From Ectopseudomonas alcaliphila (GTDB lineage Bacteria > Pseudomonadota > Gammaproteobacteria > Pseudomonadales > Pseudomonadaceae), in assembly GCF_900101755.1 (NCBI RefSeq), contig NZ_FNAE01000003.1, positions 400,715-464,714 on the forward strand: a DNA stretch of 64,000 bases. Reading direction: 5' to 3'. Made by a program: the position numbers and the translations under genes. Shown here in pieces: positions 1 to 7,667 of this stretch. Within the stretch, counting starts at the first letter, position 1. Each line of letters begins with the position of its first letter. The notes beneath the pieces are model-generated. The model saw nothing but the letters and a program-made list of their open reading frames with translations, searched no databases and was not told the origin of the DNA.

Positions 1-85
1 GCGTCATGGTTCCGACGAAATACCAAGACGCATGCAACATTTTCTTATACATTTAGCGTCCTCCGTCTTCAGAAAGGCTTCTGTG

Positions 86-835
86 ATGGTTGACAGTCAG
101 ATTGACAGCGCCATTACTTCGCGCGCCGCTCGCATTACCTGCCAGGACTGCTCCCTGGCCCACCAATGTCTCCCATTCCATCTCGACGAGAACGAGCTCG
201 GCCGCTTCGACGGCATCGTCAAGCGAGCCCGACCGCTGCACAAGCACGAGTACCTGATCCGTGCAGGCGATCCGGTACAGAACGTCTATGCGTTGCGCTC
301 CGGAGCCTTGAAGAGCTATCTGCTGAGCCCGGATGGCACCGACCAGGTCACAGGCTTTCATTTCCCTGGTGAGCTGATAGGCCTGGACGCGCTGGGTGGA
401 CAGCGGCATCCCAGCTACGCGGTGGCACTGGAAACCTCGATGATCTGCGCCATTCCTAGCAATAAACTGGAAGAACTGACCGGGCAAATGCCAGGGCTGC
501 GCAAACAGTTGCTGCGAACCCTTGGTCGGGAAATCCATGAGGAACACGAGCATCATGGCCACGTGCGCGAAAGTGCCGAAGAACGCCTGGTTGCCTTTCT
601 GCTCAATCTCTCGGTGCGTTACAGCAGGCGCGGACTTTCCGCTTCCAACTTCGCCCTGCCGATGAGCCGCCGAGACATCGCCAACTACTTGGGGCTGACT
701 ACCGAGACGGTCAGCCGGCTCTTTACGCGTTTTCGTGATCTGAACCTGATTGCCGGACACGGGCACGAGGTGCAGTTACTGGATATTCGGGCGCTGTGCC
801 GGCAGGGAAAGACTGCAGGTGTAGCGTCTATCTAG
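86..835 (+). CDS. FNR/ANR-family oxygen-sensing transcriptional regulator (ANR paralogue)
   Basis: A 249-residue Crp/Fnr-family regulator. Cysteines 19, 22 and 28 form the C-x2-C-x5-C cluster and Cys121 is the fourth ligand, the pattern FNR and ANR use to hold an oxygen-labile 4Fe-4S cluster. The cyclic-nucleotide-type beta barrel spans about 35-150. The C-terminal helix-turn-helix contains ETVSR, the FNR-type recognition residues for TTGAT half-sites. I chose the ATG at 86 because AGAAAGG lies 8 bases upstream; an in-frame ATG at 32 has no such site. A perfect TTGAT-N4-ATCAA box lies 80 bases downstream. The protein differs clearly from the canonical ANR sequence I remember (for example an extra histidine-rich EEHEHHGHV stretch after the dimer helix), so I call it a paralogue, possibly acquired with the neighbouring accessory DNA. 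Confidence 0.88.
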   Translation: MVDSQIDSAITSRAARITCQDCSLAHQCLPFHLDENELGRFDGIVKRARPLHKHEYLIRAGDPVQNVYALRSGALKSYLLSPDGTDQVTGFHFPGELIGLDALGGQRHPSYAVALETSMICAIPSNKLEELTGQMPGLRKQLLRTLGREIHEEHEHHGHVRESAEERLVAFLLNLSVRYSRRGLSASNFALPMSRRDIANYLGLTTETVSRLFTRFRDLNLIAGHGHEVQLLDIRALCRQGKTAGVASI

Positions 836-865
836 ACGTTGGCCATCGCACCTCAGCCAGGCATA

Positions 866-893
866 CCTGCGTCACCTTCACTGGTGACACAGG
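866..893. other. Hairpin after the FNR-like gene
   Basis: CCTG-x-GTCACC, then six bases, then GGTGAC-x-CAGG form an inverted repeat 31 bases after the regulator's stop. There is no T-run, so it could be a weak terminator or an mRNA 3' stabiliser; nothing in the sequence decides between these. Confidence 0.35.
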
Positions 894-914
894 CAGGCGA
901 TGCCTATCGGCAAA

Positions 915-928
915 TTGATCCTGATCAA
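915..928. promoter_or_regulatory. Perfect FNR/ANR box
   Basis: TTGATCCTGATCAA matches the FNR/ANR consensus TTGAT-N4-ATCAA at all ten defined positions. It lies only 6 bases before the Shine-Dalgarno sequence of the broken hsp20 gene. It is therefore too close for the usual -41.5 activating position relative to an upstream start site, and suggests either repression or a rearranged promoter. Confidence 0.6.
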
Positions 929-948
929 TCCGTTAAGGAGGCAAGCAA

Positions 949-1470
949 ATACTCGACAAACCCGCGACAGAACCCAGCGCACCTCCCGCGCTCAACGAAG
1001 CGTGGCGACCGCTCGAGAATCTGCGCAATCAGGTGGATCGCCCATTCGAGGATTTCACCCGGACGCCGCTGCACTGCTCCTTCGGCCGCACTTCGCTCGA
1101 CATCGAGCCGTTCTGGAAGCGCGGCATGATCGGGCACGACATCCCGGCATTGGATATCGCAGAGAAGGATAAGTCGTTCGAAATCACCGCCGAACTGCCC
1201 GAAATGGAGGAAAAGACATTCAGATCAGGCTCGCCAATGGCAACCTGTCCATCAGCGGCAAGAAGAAGGATGAGCGAGAAGAAACGCGCAAGAACTACCA
1301 CCTCTCGGAGAGGCATCACGGATCGTTCGCGCGCACCTTCAGCCTGCCCAAGGGCATCGACGTGGACAACATCGAAGCCAGCTTCAGCAAAGGCGCCTTG
1401 GAGATTTCCCTGCCTAAGCGTCCCGAAGCGGTCAAGCCGGAGAAGATCATCCCGGTCAAATCACGCTCAG
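949..1470 (+). pseudogene. Broken small heat-shock protein (Hsp20/alpha-crystallin)
   Basis: Reading from 949 gives an Hsp20 N-terminus (RPLENLRNQVDRPFEDF) and the first half of the alpha-crystallin domain (ALDIAEKDKSFEITAELPE). The rest (SISGKKKDE, NYHLSERHHGSFARTFSLP, NIEASFSKGALEISLPKRPE) continues in another frame. The break is at about 1215, where one missing base in the AAAAGACATT region would restore the usual EEKDI motif. The expected start codon is also damaged: a strong AAGGAGG (935-941) precedes ATA at 949 where ATG is expected. Two independent lesions argue for a real pseudogene rather than a single sequencing error. The right boundary is approximate. Hsp20 genes are often carried on mobile stress-resistance islands, which fits the DUF2274-like remnant next to it. 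Confidence 0.75.
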
Positions 1471-1610
1471 CGCCTTACGGTAAGGAAACCGAAGAGGCGG
1501 CACTGTCCTCGGTGTTTTTTCAGACCGGTAGCACGAGGAGATTGAGCATCGCATCCACCGGTGACGCTCAAACTGCCCCCATGATTCTGGGTACAACCTC
1601 GCCAGGCACG

Positions 1611-1792
1611 ATGAGCACAACCAAGCTGCGACCTGGCCCGCAGCCGAAATTGAAACCTGCCCCGCCAGCCTGAAGGCCGACCTCGAGTGCTATGCGGCGC
1701 TGCACTCGCAAACCTATGGTGAAGAAGTCGATGCCCTGACGCGCCCCCACATGCTGGTGGCCTTCATGGCGAGGGACCTGGTGTTCAGGAGG
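1611..1792 (+). pseudogene. Remnant of a DUF2274-like gene from a conjugative element
   Basis: ATG at 1611 opens MSTTKLRPGPQPKLKP, which ends after 20 codons. After a frame change at about 1655 the DNA reads CPASLKADLECYAALHSQ followed by TYGEEVDALTRPHMLVAFMA and a terminal RDLVFRR. This is the pattern I recognise for the short (about 75 aa) DUF2274 proteins encoded next to trbI in integrative conjugative elements. At least one frameshift splits it. No other trb gene is visible here, so it looks like a scar of a lost element. The family assignment is from memory and not checked. Confidence 0.5.
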
Positions 1793-1889
1793 GCAACCAC
1801 GGAGTCCACTTCATTGCAGTTGAAGGCTTTGTCGCAGCCAGCCATTGCGATCAGGCATGGAAATTGCCATTGATCAGCCCCAAAAAATA
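1793..1889. other. Gene-free spacer before the hip operators
   Basis: This stretch joins the DUF2274-like remnant to the hipA control region. I see no credible reading frame, RNA gene or repeat in it. Confidence 0.5.
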
Positions 1890-1903
1890 GGCACTAAAGT
1901 ACC
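1890..1903. promoter_or_regulatory. Operator-like palindrome 1 upstream of hipA
   Basis: GGCACTAAAGTACC is nearly self-complementary and matches the operator next to hipA (1974-1987) at 12 of 14 positions. It is the outermost of three related sites whose start positions are exactly 42 bp apart. Confidence 0.55.
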
Positions 1904-1931
1904 CTTTAAGCGTGTGCCTGGAGTAATTTAA

Positions 1932-1945
1932 GGCATTTTATTGCC
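1932..1945. promoter_or_regulatory. Operator-like palindrome 2 upstream of hipA
   Basis: GGCATTTTATTGCC has perfect GGCA/TGCC arms, extended to AAGGCA/TGCCTT. It lies 42 bp from each neighbouring site. It overlaps the -35-like TTGCCT of the candidate hip promoter, so bound antitoxin could block RNA polymerase. Confidence 0.6.
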
Positions 1946-1969
1946 TTTACTTACAACAGCCAGTAGCTT
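1941..1969 (+). promoter_or_regulatory. Candidate hipAB promoter
   Basis: TTGCCT (1941-1946) and TAGCTT (1964-1969) are separated by 17 bases. Each hexamer is a partial match only, but the position between operators 2 and 3 and 28 bases before the hipA start codon is reasonable for an autorepressed toxin-antitoxin promoter. Confidence 0.3.
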
Positions 1970-1973
1970 TAAA

Positions 1974-1987
1974 GGCATTAAAGTGCC
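1974..1987. promoter_or_regulatory. Operator-like palindrome 3 upstream of hipA
   Basis: GGCATTAAAGTGCC has GGCA/TGCC arms and lies 42 bp from operator 2. It sits directly before the GGAG ribosome-binding site (1988-1991) and 10 bases from the hipA ATG. Confidence 0.6.
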
Positions 1988-1996
1988 GGAGCCCAT

Positions 1997-3322
1997 ATGC
2001 ACTCTCTCACCCTGCAACTGTACAGTGGCCATGCCTGGCACGATGCCATGCACTTCAGCTTCGAACAGCCCGAGGCTGGGCTGGCAGGCGTGTGTTCTTT
2101 TGGCTATGCGCAGACATATCTGCTTGAGACGCTGGAGCACATCGGCAGTCGCCTTGAGCATGCAGCTAGCGCCACAGTGCCGCTGGACTGGGAATCCTAT
2201 CGAGCCAGCGAGGCACCTGCCTTCCTTCACGACATACTGCCCGCTGGAGCAGCAAGGCGCTTCCTCCTCCAGCGCCTGGGTCACCAAAAGTCCGAGAATC
2301 TTGGACTGGATCTATTTTTGCTAAGTCGGTGCGCACCGGCGCCGGTGGGAAACCTGCGTATCAAGGAGGCGGCATTAGCACTTCAAGGAAATCCGCTGCT
2401 AGGTTTCTCTCGCGAGGATGTAATCAATCGCGATGCCCGCTTTCTCGAATACGCCTACGAGCAGGGTGCAGCTATCGGTGGCGCCACAGGCGCAGGTGGC
2501 GAAGCGCCCAAACTGTTACTGACTGAAGACCGAGAAGGCGCCCTGCACCCGGATGCGGCGTTGCCGGATGAGTCTGCAACCCGCCACTGGTTTGTAAAGT
2601 TCGCGCGAAACCAGGCCAGGCAGACCGACCAAGACATCCTGCGTAGCGAGTTCTGCTACTACAGGGCCATTCAGCGGCTTGGTCTGGATACCGTACCCGC
2701 AGAAGGCCTGGCGCTAGAGGAAGGCCGCAAGCCTAGCCTGTGGATGCATCGTTTTGATCGTCACCTTAGCGCCGCAGGCGTAGAGCGCAGCGCCATGGAG
2801 TCCCTGTACTCACTCGCAGGAGTAACGGTGCCGGGCAGCTACCTACTGCATACCGACGCCCTGAATCACTTGGTCAGGCTGTGGCAGCAGACGGGGCAAG
2901 GCGCGCAAGTTGGCGACATGATCTTTGAGTATCTACAGCGAGACTTGCTCAACCAGATCCTTGGCAACTCAGACAACCATGGCCGCAATACTTCAATTTT
3001 GCGCAACAGCACAGGCCTGAAACTCGCCCCAATCTACGACCTTGCCCCCATGGTGATGGATGATGAAGGCATCACTCGCACCACAAAATGGCCTCAACCC
3101 ATAGAGGTTGCCGGCGAGGTCAACTGGCGCCAAGCCTGTGCTGCACTAGCGCAATGGACCGACACCGATGTTCTTTATGAAAGACTCAGAGGCGCAGCAC
3201 AAAACTTCCTAGCCCTTCCCGACCTACTGAGCGATCAGGGGTTGCCAAACTCCACCATGAATCATCCGCGTATTGCGCTGCGGACCCTTCATCAAAGACT
3301 CAACCGATGGGAGCTCATCTGA
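1997..3322 (+). CDS. hipA: HipA-family serine/threonine kinase toxin
   Basis: A 441-residue HipA-type kinase, almost the length of E. coli HipA. The N-terminal subdomain is followed by a nucleotide-binding loop (GGATGAGGEAPKLLL, about 161-175), a catalytic-loop motif GNSDNHGRN (323-331, with Asp326) and a metal-binding YDLAP (Asp348). Known HipA toxins phosphorylate glutamyl-tRNA synthetase and induce dormancy; the substrate here is unknown. ATG at 1997 follows GGAG by 5 bases. The stop codon abuts the start of the antitoxin gene (TGAATG), so the two are translationally linked. Gene order is toxin first, the reverse of classical hipBA. All key residues are present, so the kinase is probably active. 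The pair sits between decayed mobile-element genes and the 3' end of a tRNA-Leu gene, which suggests acquisition. Confidence 0.9.
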   Translation: MHSLTLQLYSGHAWHDAMHFSFEQPEAGLAGVCSFGYAQTYLLETLEHIGSRLEHAASATVPLDWESYRASEAPAFLHDILPAGAARRFLLQRLGHQKSENLGLDLFLLSRCAPAPVGNLRIKEAALALQGNPLLGFSREDVINRDARFLEYAYEQGAAIGGATGAGGEAPKLLLTEDREGALHPDAALPDESATRHWFVKFARNQARQTDQDILRSEFCYYRAIQRLGLDTVPAEGLALEEGRKPSLWMHRFDRHLSAAGVERSAMESLYSLAGVTVPGSYLLHTDALNHLVRLWQQTGQGAQVGDMIFEYLQRDLLNQILGNSDNHGRNTSILRNSTGLKLAPIYDLAPMVMDDEGITRTTKWPQPIEVAGEVNWRQACAALAQWTDTDVLYERLRGAAQNFLALPDLLSDQGLPNSTMNHPRIALRTLHQRLNRWELI

Positions 3323-3589
3323 ATGGATATCATCGAGCGCAACCGCATTCTGACTGAAATACAGACCCAACTGGCATCGGGCGAATTGACCATCGGCCAG
3401 GCTGTGCGCAAATTACGGAAGGAAATCACCGGATTGCAGCAGGCCCGTTTCGCACAGATGTGCAAACTATCCCTGCGCGCCCTTCGCCAACTGGAACATG
3501 ATGAGTCGAATCCAACCGTGCAGACCCTGAATAGCGTGTTCAATCCATTTGGGATGCAAGTTGGCATTGTGCCGAAGAGTCGAATTTAA
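3323..3589 (+). CDS. hipB: HipB-like helix-turn-helix antitoxin
   Basis: An 88-residue protein starting immediately after the hipA stop. A short N-terminal extension (about 1-25) precedes a Cro/C1-type helix-turn-helix (about 25-75) containing QARFAQMCKLSLRALRQLE and ESNPTVQTLNSVFNPFGM, typical of HipB antitoxins. It should neutralise the upstream kinase and, as a dimer, bind the three palindromes at 1890-1987 to repress the operon. It has no separate promoter or ribosome-binding site that I can see, so synthesis probably depends on coupling to the toxin gene, which is unusual because antitoxins are normally made in excess. The function rests on its partner and its fold. Confidence 0.85.
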   Translation: MDIIERNRILTEIQTQLASGELTIGQAVRKLRKEITGLQQARFAQMCKLSLRALRQLEHDESNPTVQTLNSVFNPFGMQVGIVPKSRI

Positions 3590-3652
3590 TAGAGACGGCT
3601 TGAGCCTGAGGGGGTAGCGACAGCCCAGACGGTCGCTGGACGGTTTTATTGA

Positions 3653-3740
3653 TGGTGCCTGGGACGGGACTCGAACCCGTATGCCGTTTTAGCGGCGGCG
3701 GAGTTTAAGTCCGCTGTGTATACCATTTCACCACCCAGGC
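3653..3740 (-). tRNA. tRNA-Leu(UAA)
   Basis: On the minus strand the acceptor arms GCCTGGG and CCCAGGC pair, and CCA is encoded. The anticodon loop CTTAAAC between GCGGA and TCCGC gives anticodon UAA. There is a long variable arm, and the T-arm GGTTCGAGTCC is present. It is the last member of the Gly-Cys-Leu tRNA group downstream of pgsA, the same order as glyW-cysT-leuZ in E. coli. Confidence 0.95.
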
Positions 3741-3906
3741 CTATATTTACAGGGCTTTGCACCCCGTCTCACCTCTTTCCCGCCCAACGCGGCAGCGCTG
3801 GATTACAACGTCTTCGTAGCTCATCAGCAGCCAAAGCGCTGTAATTTCAAGCTTCCTGCACCTACCGATTTCGCCATTCGGGCGCTAGCGCTGTGCGAAG
3901 GACCGG
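3741..3906 (-). other. Leader region of tRNA-Leu
   Basis: About 165 bases separate the putative promoter from the mature tRNA-Leu 5' end, long for a tRNA leader. I see no convincing open frame or second RNA gene in it. Confidence 0.3.
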
Positions 3907-3935
3907 ACTATATACAGCCCTCTCTGTCCTCGCAA
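3907..3935 (-). promoter_or_regulatory. Candidate promoter for tRNA-Leu
   Basis: On the minus strand TTGCGA (3935-3930) is followed after 17 bases by TATAGT (3912-3907), a good sigma-70 pattern. It lies just downstream of the terminator that ends the pgsA/tRNA-Cys transcript, so tRNA-Leu appears to have its own promoter. Confidence 0.5.
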
Positions 3936-3963
3936 GTTATGCAAAAGCACATCAGGGAGAATG

Positions 3964-4000
3964 AAAAAGGCCCCGTAAATCATGGATCTACGAGGCCTTT
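3964..4000 (-). terminator. Intrinsic terminator after tRNA-Cys
   Basis: On the minus strand GGCCTCGTA pairs with TACGGGGCC (one G-T pair) around a 13-base loop. The stem is preceded by an A-run and followed by TTTTT. It ends the gacA-uvrC-pgsA-tRNA-Gly-tRNA-Cys direction of transcription. Confidence 0.75.
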
Positions 4001-4005
4001 TAGAT

Positions 4006-4079
4006 TGGAGGCTGAGGTCGGAATCGAACCGGCGTTCACGGATTTGCAATCCGGTGCATAACCACTCTGCAACTCAGCC
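4006..4079 (-). tRNA. tRNA-Cys(GCA)
   Basis: A 74-base cloverleaf on the minus strand with encoded CCA. The acceptor arms are GGCTGAG/CTCAGCC, the discriminator is U as is typical for tRNA-Cys, and the anticodon stem-loop GGATTGCAAATCC gives anticodon GCA. Confidence 0.96.
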
Positions 4080-4117
4080 ATGAAGCAAACGAGCCGCCTT
4101 GGCGACTCGTGTAAAAC

Positions 4118-4193
<76 letters not shown>

Positions 4194-4260
4194 TTGTCTT
4201 GTCGACGGGCGCCATTCTATAGAATCGAATCGCGCCGTCAACCCTTTGATTCAAAAATAC

Positions 4261-4821
4261 TTATTTCTTTTCCGAGGTAGTGCTGAGGTGCGGCCAGGCG
4301 GCCAACAGGTACTGCAGCATCGACCACAATGTCAGCACCGCTGCGATCACCAGCAGGATGTATCCGAACACGACCCAGAAGGTAAATACCGGCGGATTGC
4401 CCAGCAGGATGACCAACGCCAGCATCTGCGCTGCAGTTTTCCACTTGCCGAGGTTGGACACCGCAACATGCGCACGAGCACCGAGCTCGGCCATCCACTC
4501 ACGCAGTGCGGATACGACGATCTCACGGCCAATGATGGTCGCAGCAGCCAGGGTCAGCCAGAGATTGGAGTGTTCGGCAGCCAGCAGCACCAATGCCACC
4601 GCCACCATCAATTTATCCGCTACCGGATCGAGAAAGGCGCCGAATGGCGTGCCCTGCTCCCAGCGGCGAGCCAGATAGCCGTCGAGCCAGTCGGTCACTG
4701 CGGCTACCGCGAACACCCCGCTGGCAGCCCAATAGCTCCAGGAGAACGGCAAATAGAACAAAAGAATGAAAACCGGGATCAGTGCGACGCGGAGCACGGT
4801 AAGCAAGTTGGGGATATTCAT
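4261..4821 (-). CDS. pgsA: CDP-diacylglycerol-glycerol-3-phosphate 3-phosphatidyltransferase
   Basis: This 186-residue inner-membrane enzyme makes phosphatidylglycerol phosphate from CDP-diacylglycerol and glycerol-3-phosphate, the committed step to phosphatidylglycerol and cardiolipin. The CDP-alcohol phosphotransferase signature D-G-x2-A-R-x8-G-x3-D-x3-D is complete within [14 protein letters not shown] and AFLDPVADK (about residues 44-71). There are about five hydrophobic segments. The start is placed at the ATG giving [11 protein letters not shown], the standard N-terminus of the family; a GTG two codons upstream is possible. It lies downstream of uvrC and upstream of tRNA-Gly, as in E. 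coli and other pseudomonads. Confidence 0.95.
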   Translation of the reverse strand: MNIPNLLTVLRVALIPVFILLFYLPFSWSYWAASGVFAVAAVTDWLDGYLARRWEQGTPFGAFLDPVADKLMVAVALVLLAAEHSNLWLTLAAATIIGREIVVSALREWMAELGARAHVAVSNLGKWKTAAQMLALVILLGNPPVFTFWVVFGYILLVIAAVLTLWSMLQYLLAAWPHLSTTSEKK

Positions 4822-4854
4822 CGGCACAACTAGGCTGCGAGGTGAGCAGGCATT

Positions 4855-6678
4855 CTACTCGCTGTGCAGAGTGTCATAAATCAACTCGGCGAGCTTTTTA
4901 CTGATTCCAGGCGCTTTGGCAATTTCTTCGGCGCTGGCACGGGACAGTTCCTGCAGGCCGCCAAAGTGATTGAGTAACTCACGCCGCCGCTTCGGGCCTA
5001 TCCCGGCTACTTCTTCAAGCGTCGAGGTACGCCGCGTCTTGCCGCGGCGCGCGCGGTGCCCGGTAATCGCGAAACGGTGCGACTCGTCACGGATCTGCTG
5101 GATCAGGTGCAGCGCCGGCGAATTGCCGGGCAAGGTGAACTCATGCTCGGCGTCGTTCAGGTAGAGCACCTCCAGACCGGGCTTGCGCGTCGTGCCCTTG
5201 GCCACACCGAGCAGGATAAGGTCCGGCACAGCCAACTCCTGCAACACCTCGCGCGCCATGGCCAGCTGACCCTTGCCACCGTCCACCAGCAGCACATCGG
5301 GCAACTTGCCTTCACCATCCTTGATCTTGCTGAAGCGCCGGGTCAGCGCTTGATGCATCGCGGCGTAGTCATCACCAGCGGTCACGCCCTCGATATTGAA
5401 GCGACGATAATCGGATTTCAGCGGGCCTTCGGGGCCAAATACCACGCAGGAGGCCACGGTCGCCTCGCCACTGGAGTGGCTGATGTCGAAACACTCCATG
5501 CGCTGCGGCGGCTCGTCCATTTCCAGCACGGTGGCCAGCGCCTCGAAGCGTTCGGCCAAATGCTGCCGATTGGCCAGGCGCGCGGCCAGCGCCTGTTCGG
5601 CATTGGTGACGGCAAGCTGCTGCCAACGCGCACGTGTGCCGCGCACACGCAAGCTGATGCTGAGGCTACGGCCGCGTAGCGATTCGATGGCCTCGATCAG
5701 CGTGGCGAAGTCTTCATGCTGCACATTGACGATCAGCTCACTCGGCAGGTCGCGCTCGGCATTGCCCAGATAGTACTGGGCAAGGAAGGCCATCAGCACA
5801 TCGCCGCCCTCCTCTTCGATAGCGACTTGCGGGAAGAAATTCTTGCTGCCCAGAACACGCCCACCACGCACACTGATCAGGTGCACGCAGGCGCCGCCCG
5901 GGGTGAGCATCACCGCAACCACGTCAACGTCGCCGGTGCCACCTTCCATGCTCTGCTGATCCTGCACGCGGCGCAGCAAGGCGATCTGATCGCGAAGCTC
6001 AGCAGCCCGCTCGAACTCCAGCGCCATGGAGGCTTTCTCCATATTGGCAGAGAGCTCCTCACTCAGCGCGTTGCTGCGGCCATCGAGGAACATCACCGAG
6101 TGACGCACGTCCTCGGCGTACTCTTGCGGGCTGACCAGTCCAACGCAGGGGCCTTTGCAGCGCTTGATCTGGTACTGCAGGCAGGGGCGCGTGCGATTCT
6201 TGTAGTAACTGTCCTCGCACTGGCGAACTAGGAAGGTCTTCTGCAACAGACTCAAACTCTCGCGAATCGCCAGGGCGCTGGGATAAGGACCGAAATAGCG
6301 GCCCTTGGCCTTCTTCGCGCCACGGTGAATGCCGAGGCGCGGAAAGTCGCCGTCGGAGAGAAACACGTAGGGATAGGATTTATCGTCGCGCAGCAGGATG
6401 TTGTAAGGCGGCCGCCACTCCTTGATCAGGGTCTGCTCGAGCAGCAGCGCCTCGGTCTCGTTGGCGGTAATGGTGGTTTCGATCTGCGCGATGCGTGCGA
6501 CCAGAGCTGCCGTCTTGGGCGCCTGGCCGGTCTTGCGAAAATAACTGGAGAGACGCTTCTTGAGGTTTTTCGCCTTGCCGACATAAAGCAGCCGGGCCTC
6601 GCCATCGAACATGCGATAGACACCGGGGCGACCACTGCAGGTCGCCAGGAAGGCACTCGAATCGAATGGCGCGGACAT
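4855..6678 (-). CDS. uvrC: Excinuclease ABC subunit C
   Basis: UvrC (607 residues) makes both incisions around a UvrB-marked DNA lesion in nucleotide excision repair. The N-terminal GIY-YIG nuclease appears as GVYRMFDG and [14 protein letters not shown] (about 15-40). A cysteine-rich [13 protein letters not shown] (about 150-165) and a UVR domain (about 200-235) follow. The C-terminal RNase H-like nuclease shows [10 protein letters not shown], and tandem HhH motifs end the protein ([25 protein letters not shown]). The ATG at 6678 gives the standard [12 protein letters not shown] start and lies two bases after the gacA stop, so the genes are co-transcribed. The length is normal. Confidence 0.97.
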   Translation of the reverse strand: MSAPFDSSAFLATCSGRPGVYRMFDGEARLLYVGKAKNLKKRLSSYFRKTGQAPKTAALVARIAQIETTITANETEALLLEQTLIKEWRPPYNILLRDDKSYPYVFLSDGDFPRLGIHRGAKKAKGRYFGPYPSALAIRESLSLLQKTFLVRQCEDSYYKNRTRPCLQYQIKRCKGPCVGLVSPQEYAEDVRHSVMFLDGRSNALSEELSANMEKASMALEFERAAELRDQIALLRRVQDQQSMEGGTGDVDVVAVMLTPGGACVHLISVRGGRVLGSKNFFPQVAIEEEGGDVLMAFLAQYYLGNAERDLPSELIVNVQHEDFATLIEAIESLRGRSLSISLRVRGTRARWQQLAVTNAEQALAARLANRQHLAERFEALATVLEMDEPPQRMECFDISHSSGEATVASCVVFGPEGPLKSDYRRFNIEGVTAGDDYAAMHQALTRRFSKIKDGEGKLPDVLLVDGGKGQLAMAREVLQELAVPDLILLGVAKGTTRKPGLEVLYLNDAEHEFTLPGNSPALHLIQQIRDESHRFAITGHRARRGKTRRTSTLEEVAGIGPKRRRELLNHFGGLQELSRASAEEIAKAPGISKKLAELIYDTLHSE

Positions 6679-6680
6679 TT

Positions 6681-7325
6681 TCAGCTGACGGCGTCGACCA
6701 TGCCGTGGCGTACCGCGAGCAGAGCCAGCTCGACATCGCTGGTGATGGAGAGCTTTTCGAAGATGCGGTAGCGATAGGTGTTGACCGTCTTCGGCGACAA
6801 GCACAGCTTGTCCGAGATGTTCTGCACCTTGTGGCAGTTGGCGATCATCAGGGCGATTTGAATTTCGCGCTCGGACAACAGATCGAATGGCGAGCCATTG
6901 GTCTGCGGCTGGAAGGATTTCAGCGCCAATTGCTGAGCGATCTGCGGATCGATGTAGCGCTGGCCGGCGAATACGAGGCGAATGGCCTGCACCATTTCAT
7001 CCAGCGCCGCGCCCTTGGTCAGGTAACCGGCGGCCCCAGCCTGCAGCAAACGCGTCGGGAAAGGATCTTCCTCGCATACGGTAACGGCGACGACCTTGAT
7101 GTCGGGATGGCTGCGCATCAGCTTGCGGGTGGCTTCCAGGCCGCCGATGCCAGGCATCTTGACGTCCATCAGGACGACGTCGGGCTTGAGTTCGCGAGCC
7201 TTGAGCAGGGCTTCTTCGCCGGTGCAGGCTTCGCCCACGACTTGCAGACCGTCGATATCAGCCAGCATGCGGGTGATGCCCGTGCGAACCAGATCGTGAT
7301 CGTCGACAACCAGGACCCTAATCAA
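6681..7325 (-). CDS. gacA: Response regulator GacA
   Basis: GacA (214 residues) is the regulator of the GacS/GacA two-component system, which drives transcription of the small RNAs rsmY/rsmZ and so controls secondary metabolism, virulence and biofilm. The receiver domain (1-120) has the acidic pocket DD at 8-9, the phospho-acceptor Asp54 in [10 protein letters not shown] and the conserved Lys in YLTKGA. A LuxR/NarL-type helix-turn-helix (about 145-210) shows [12 protein letters not shown] and [17 protein letters not shown]. The start codon is TTG at 7325-7323, giving [11 protein letters not shown], preceded by GAGGT; a TTG start is what I recall for Pseudomonas gacA. It heads the uvrC-pgsA operon. 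Confidence 0.96.
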   Translation of the reverse strand: MIRVLVVDDHDLVRTGITRMLADIDGLQVVGEACTGEEALLKARELKPDVVLMDVKMPGIGGLEATRKLMRSHPDIKVVAVTVCEEDPFPTRLLQAGAAGYLTKGAALDEMVQAIRLVFAGQRYIDPQIAQQLALKSFQPQTNGSPFDLLSEREIQIALMIANCHKVQNISDKLCLSPKTVNTYRYRIFEKLSITSDVELALLAVRHGMVDAVS

Positions 7326-7488
7326 TCGCCACCTCGTTGCACCTTGTCAGCCACCGTGCAACGACGGTGAGATTGAACTTGCTGGTTACCTTAGCAAAAA
7401 GCCAGGGCATGACCTAGCTTGGCGCACGGAAGTCAAAAAGCAAGCGCCAGATTAGGATCAGCAATTGCGCCGTAGCAATTTAGAAAAT

Positions 7489-7576
7489 TGGCGGAAGCGG
7501 TGAGATTCGAACTCACGGATAGTTGCCCATCGACGGTTTTCAAGACCGTTGCCTTAAACCACTCGGCCACGCTTCC
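7489..7576 (-). tRNA. tRNA-Ser(UGA)
   Basis: An 88-base class II tRNA on the minus strand with encoded CCA. The acceptor arms are GGAAGCG/CGCTTCC with a G discriminator. The anticodon stem-loop ACGGT-CTTGAAA-ACCGT gives UGA, and the variable arm is long, as expected for Ser. Confidence 0.96.
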
Positions 7577-7667
7577 AGATTCTGAGTGCGGAGGCCAAGA
7601 CTGTTGCCTCCGCAGCTGTGCGGGCGGCAATCTTACCGGAACGCAACACACTGTCAAACTCTAAGTC

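Noticed and set aside
1200..1230. Programmed frameshift in hsp20
   Set aside because: There is no slippery heptamer with a downstream stimulator, the start codon is also lost, and Hsp20 proteins are not known to be made by frameshifting.
836..3652. Direct repeat of the tRNA-Leu 3' end marking an att site on the left side
   Set aside because: I looked for a second copy of the tRNA-Leu 3' terminal sequence between 836 and 3652 and saw none. If one exists it lies outside the window.
3600..3652. Terminator of hipAB (AGCGAC...GTCGCT then TTTTATT)
   Set aside because: The stem is only six base pairs with a 10-base loop, and seven bases separate it from the T-run; too weak to list as a feature.
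4246..4833. Plus-strand frame opposite pgsA
   Set aside because: It is the complement of pgsA, which carries the complete CDP-alcohol phosphotransferase signature. The plus-strand translation is rich in Gln and His without family features.
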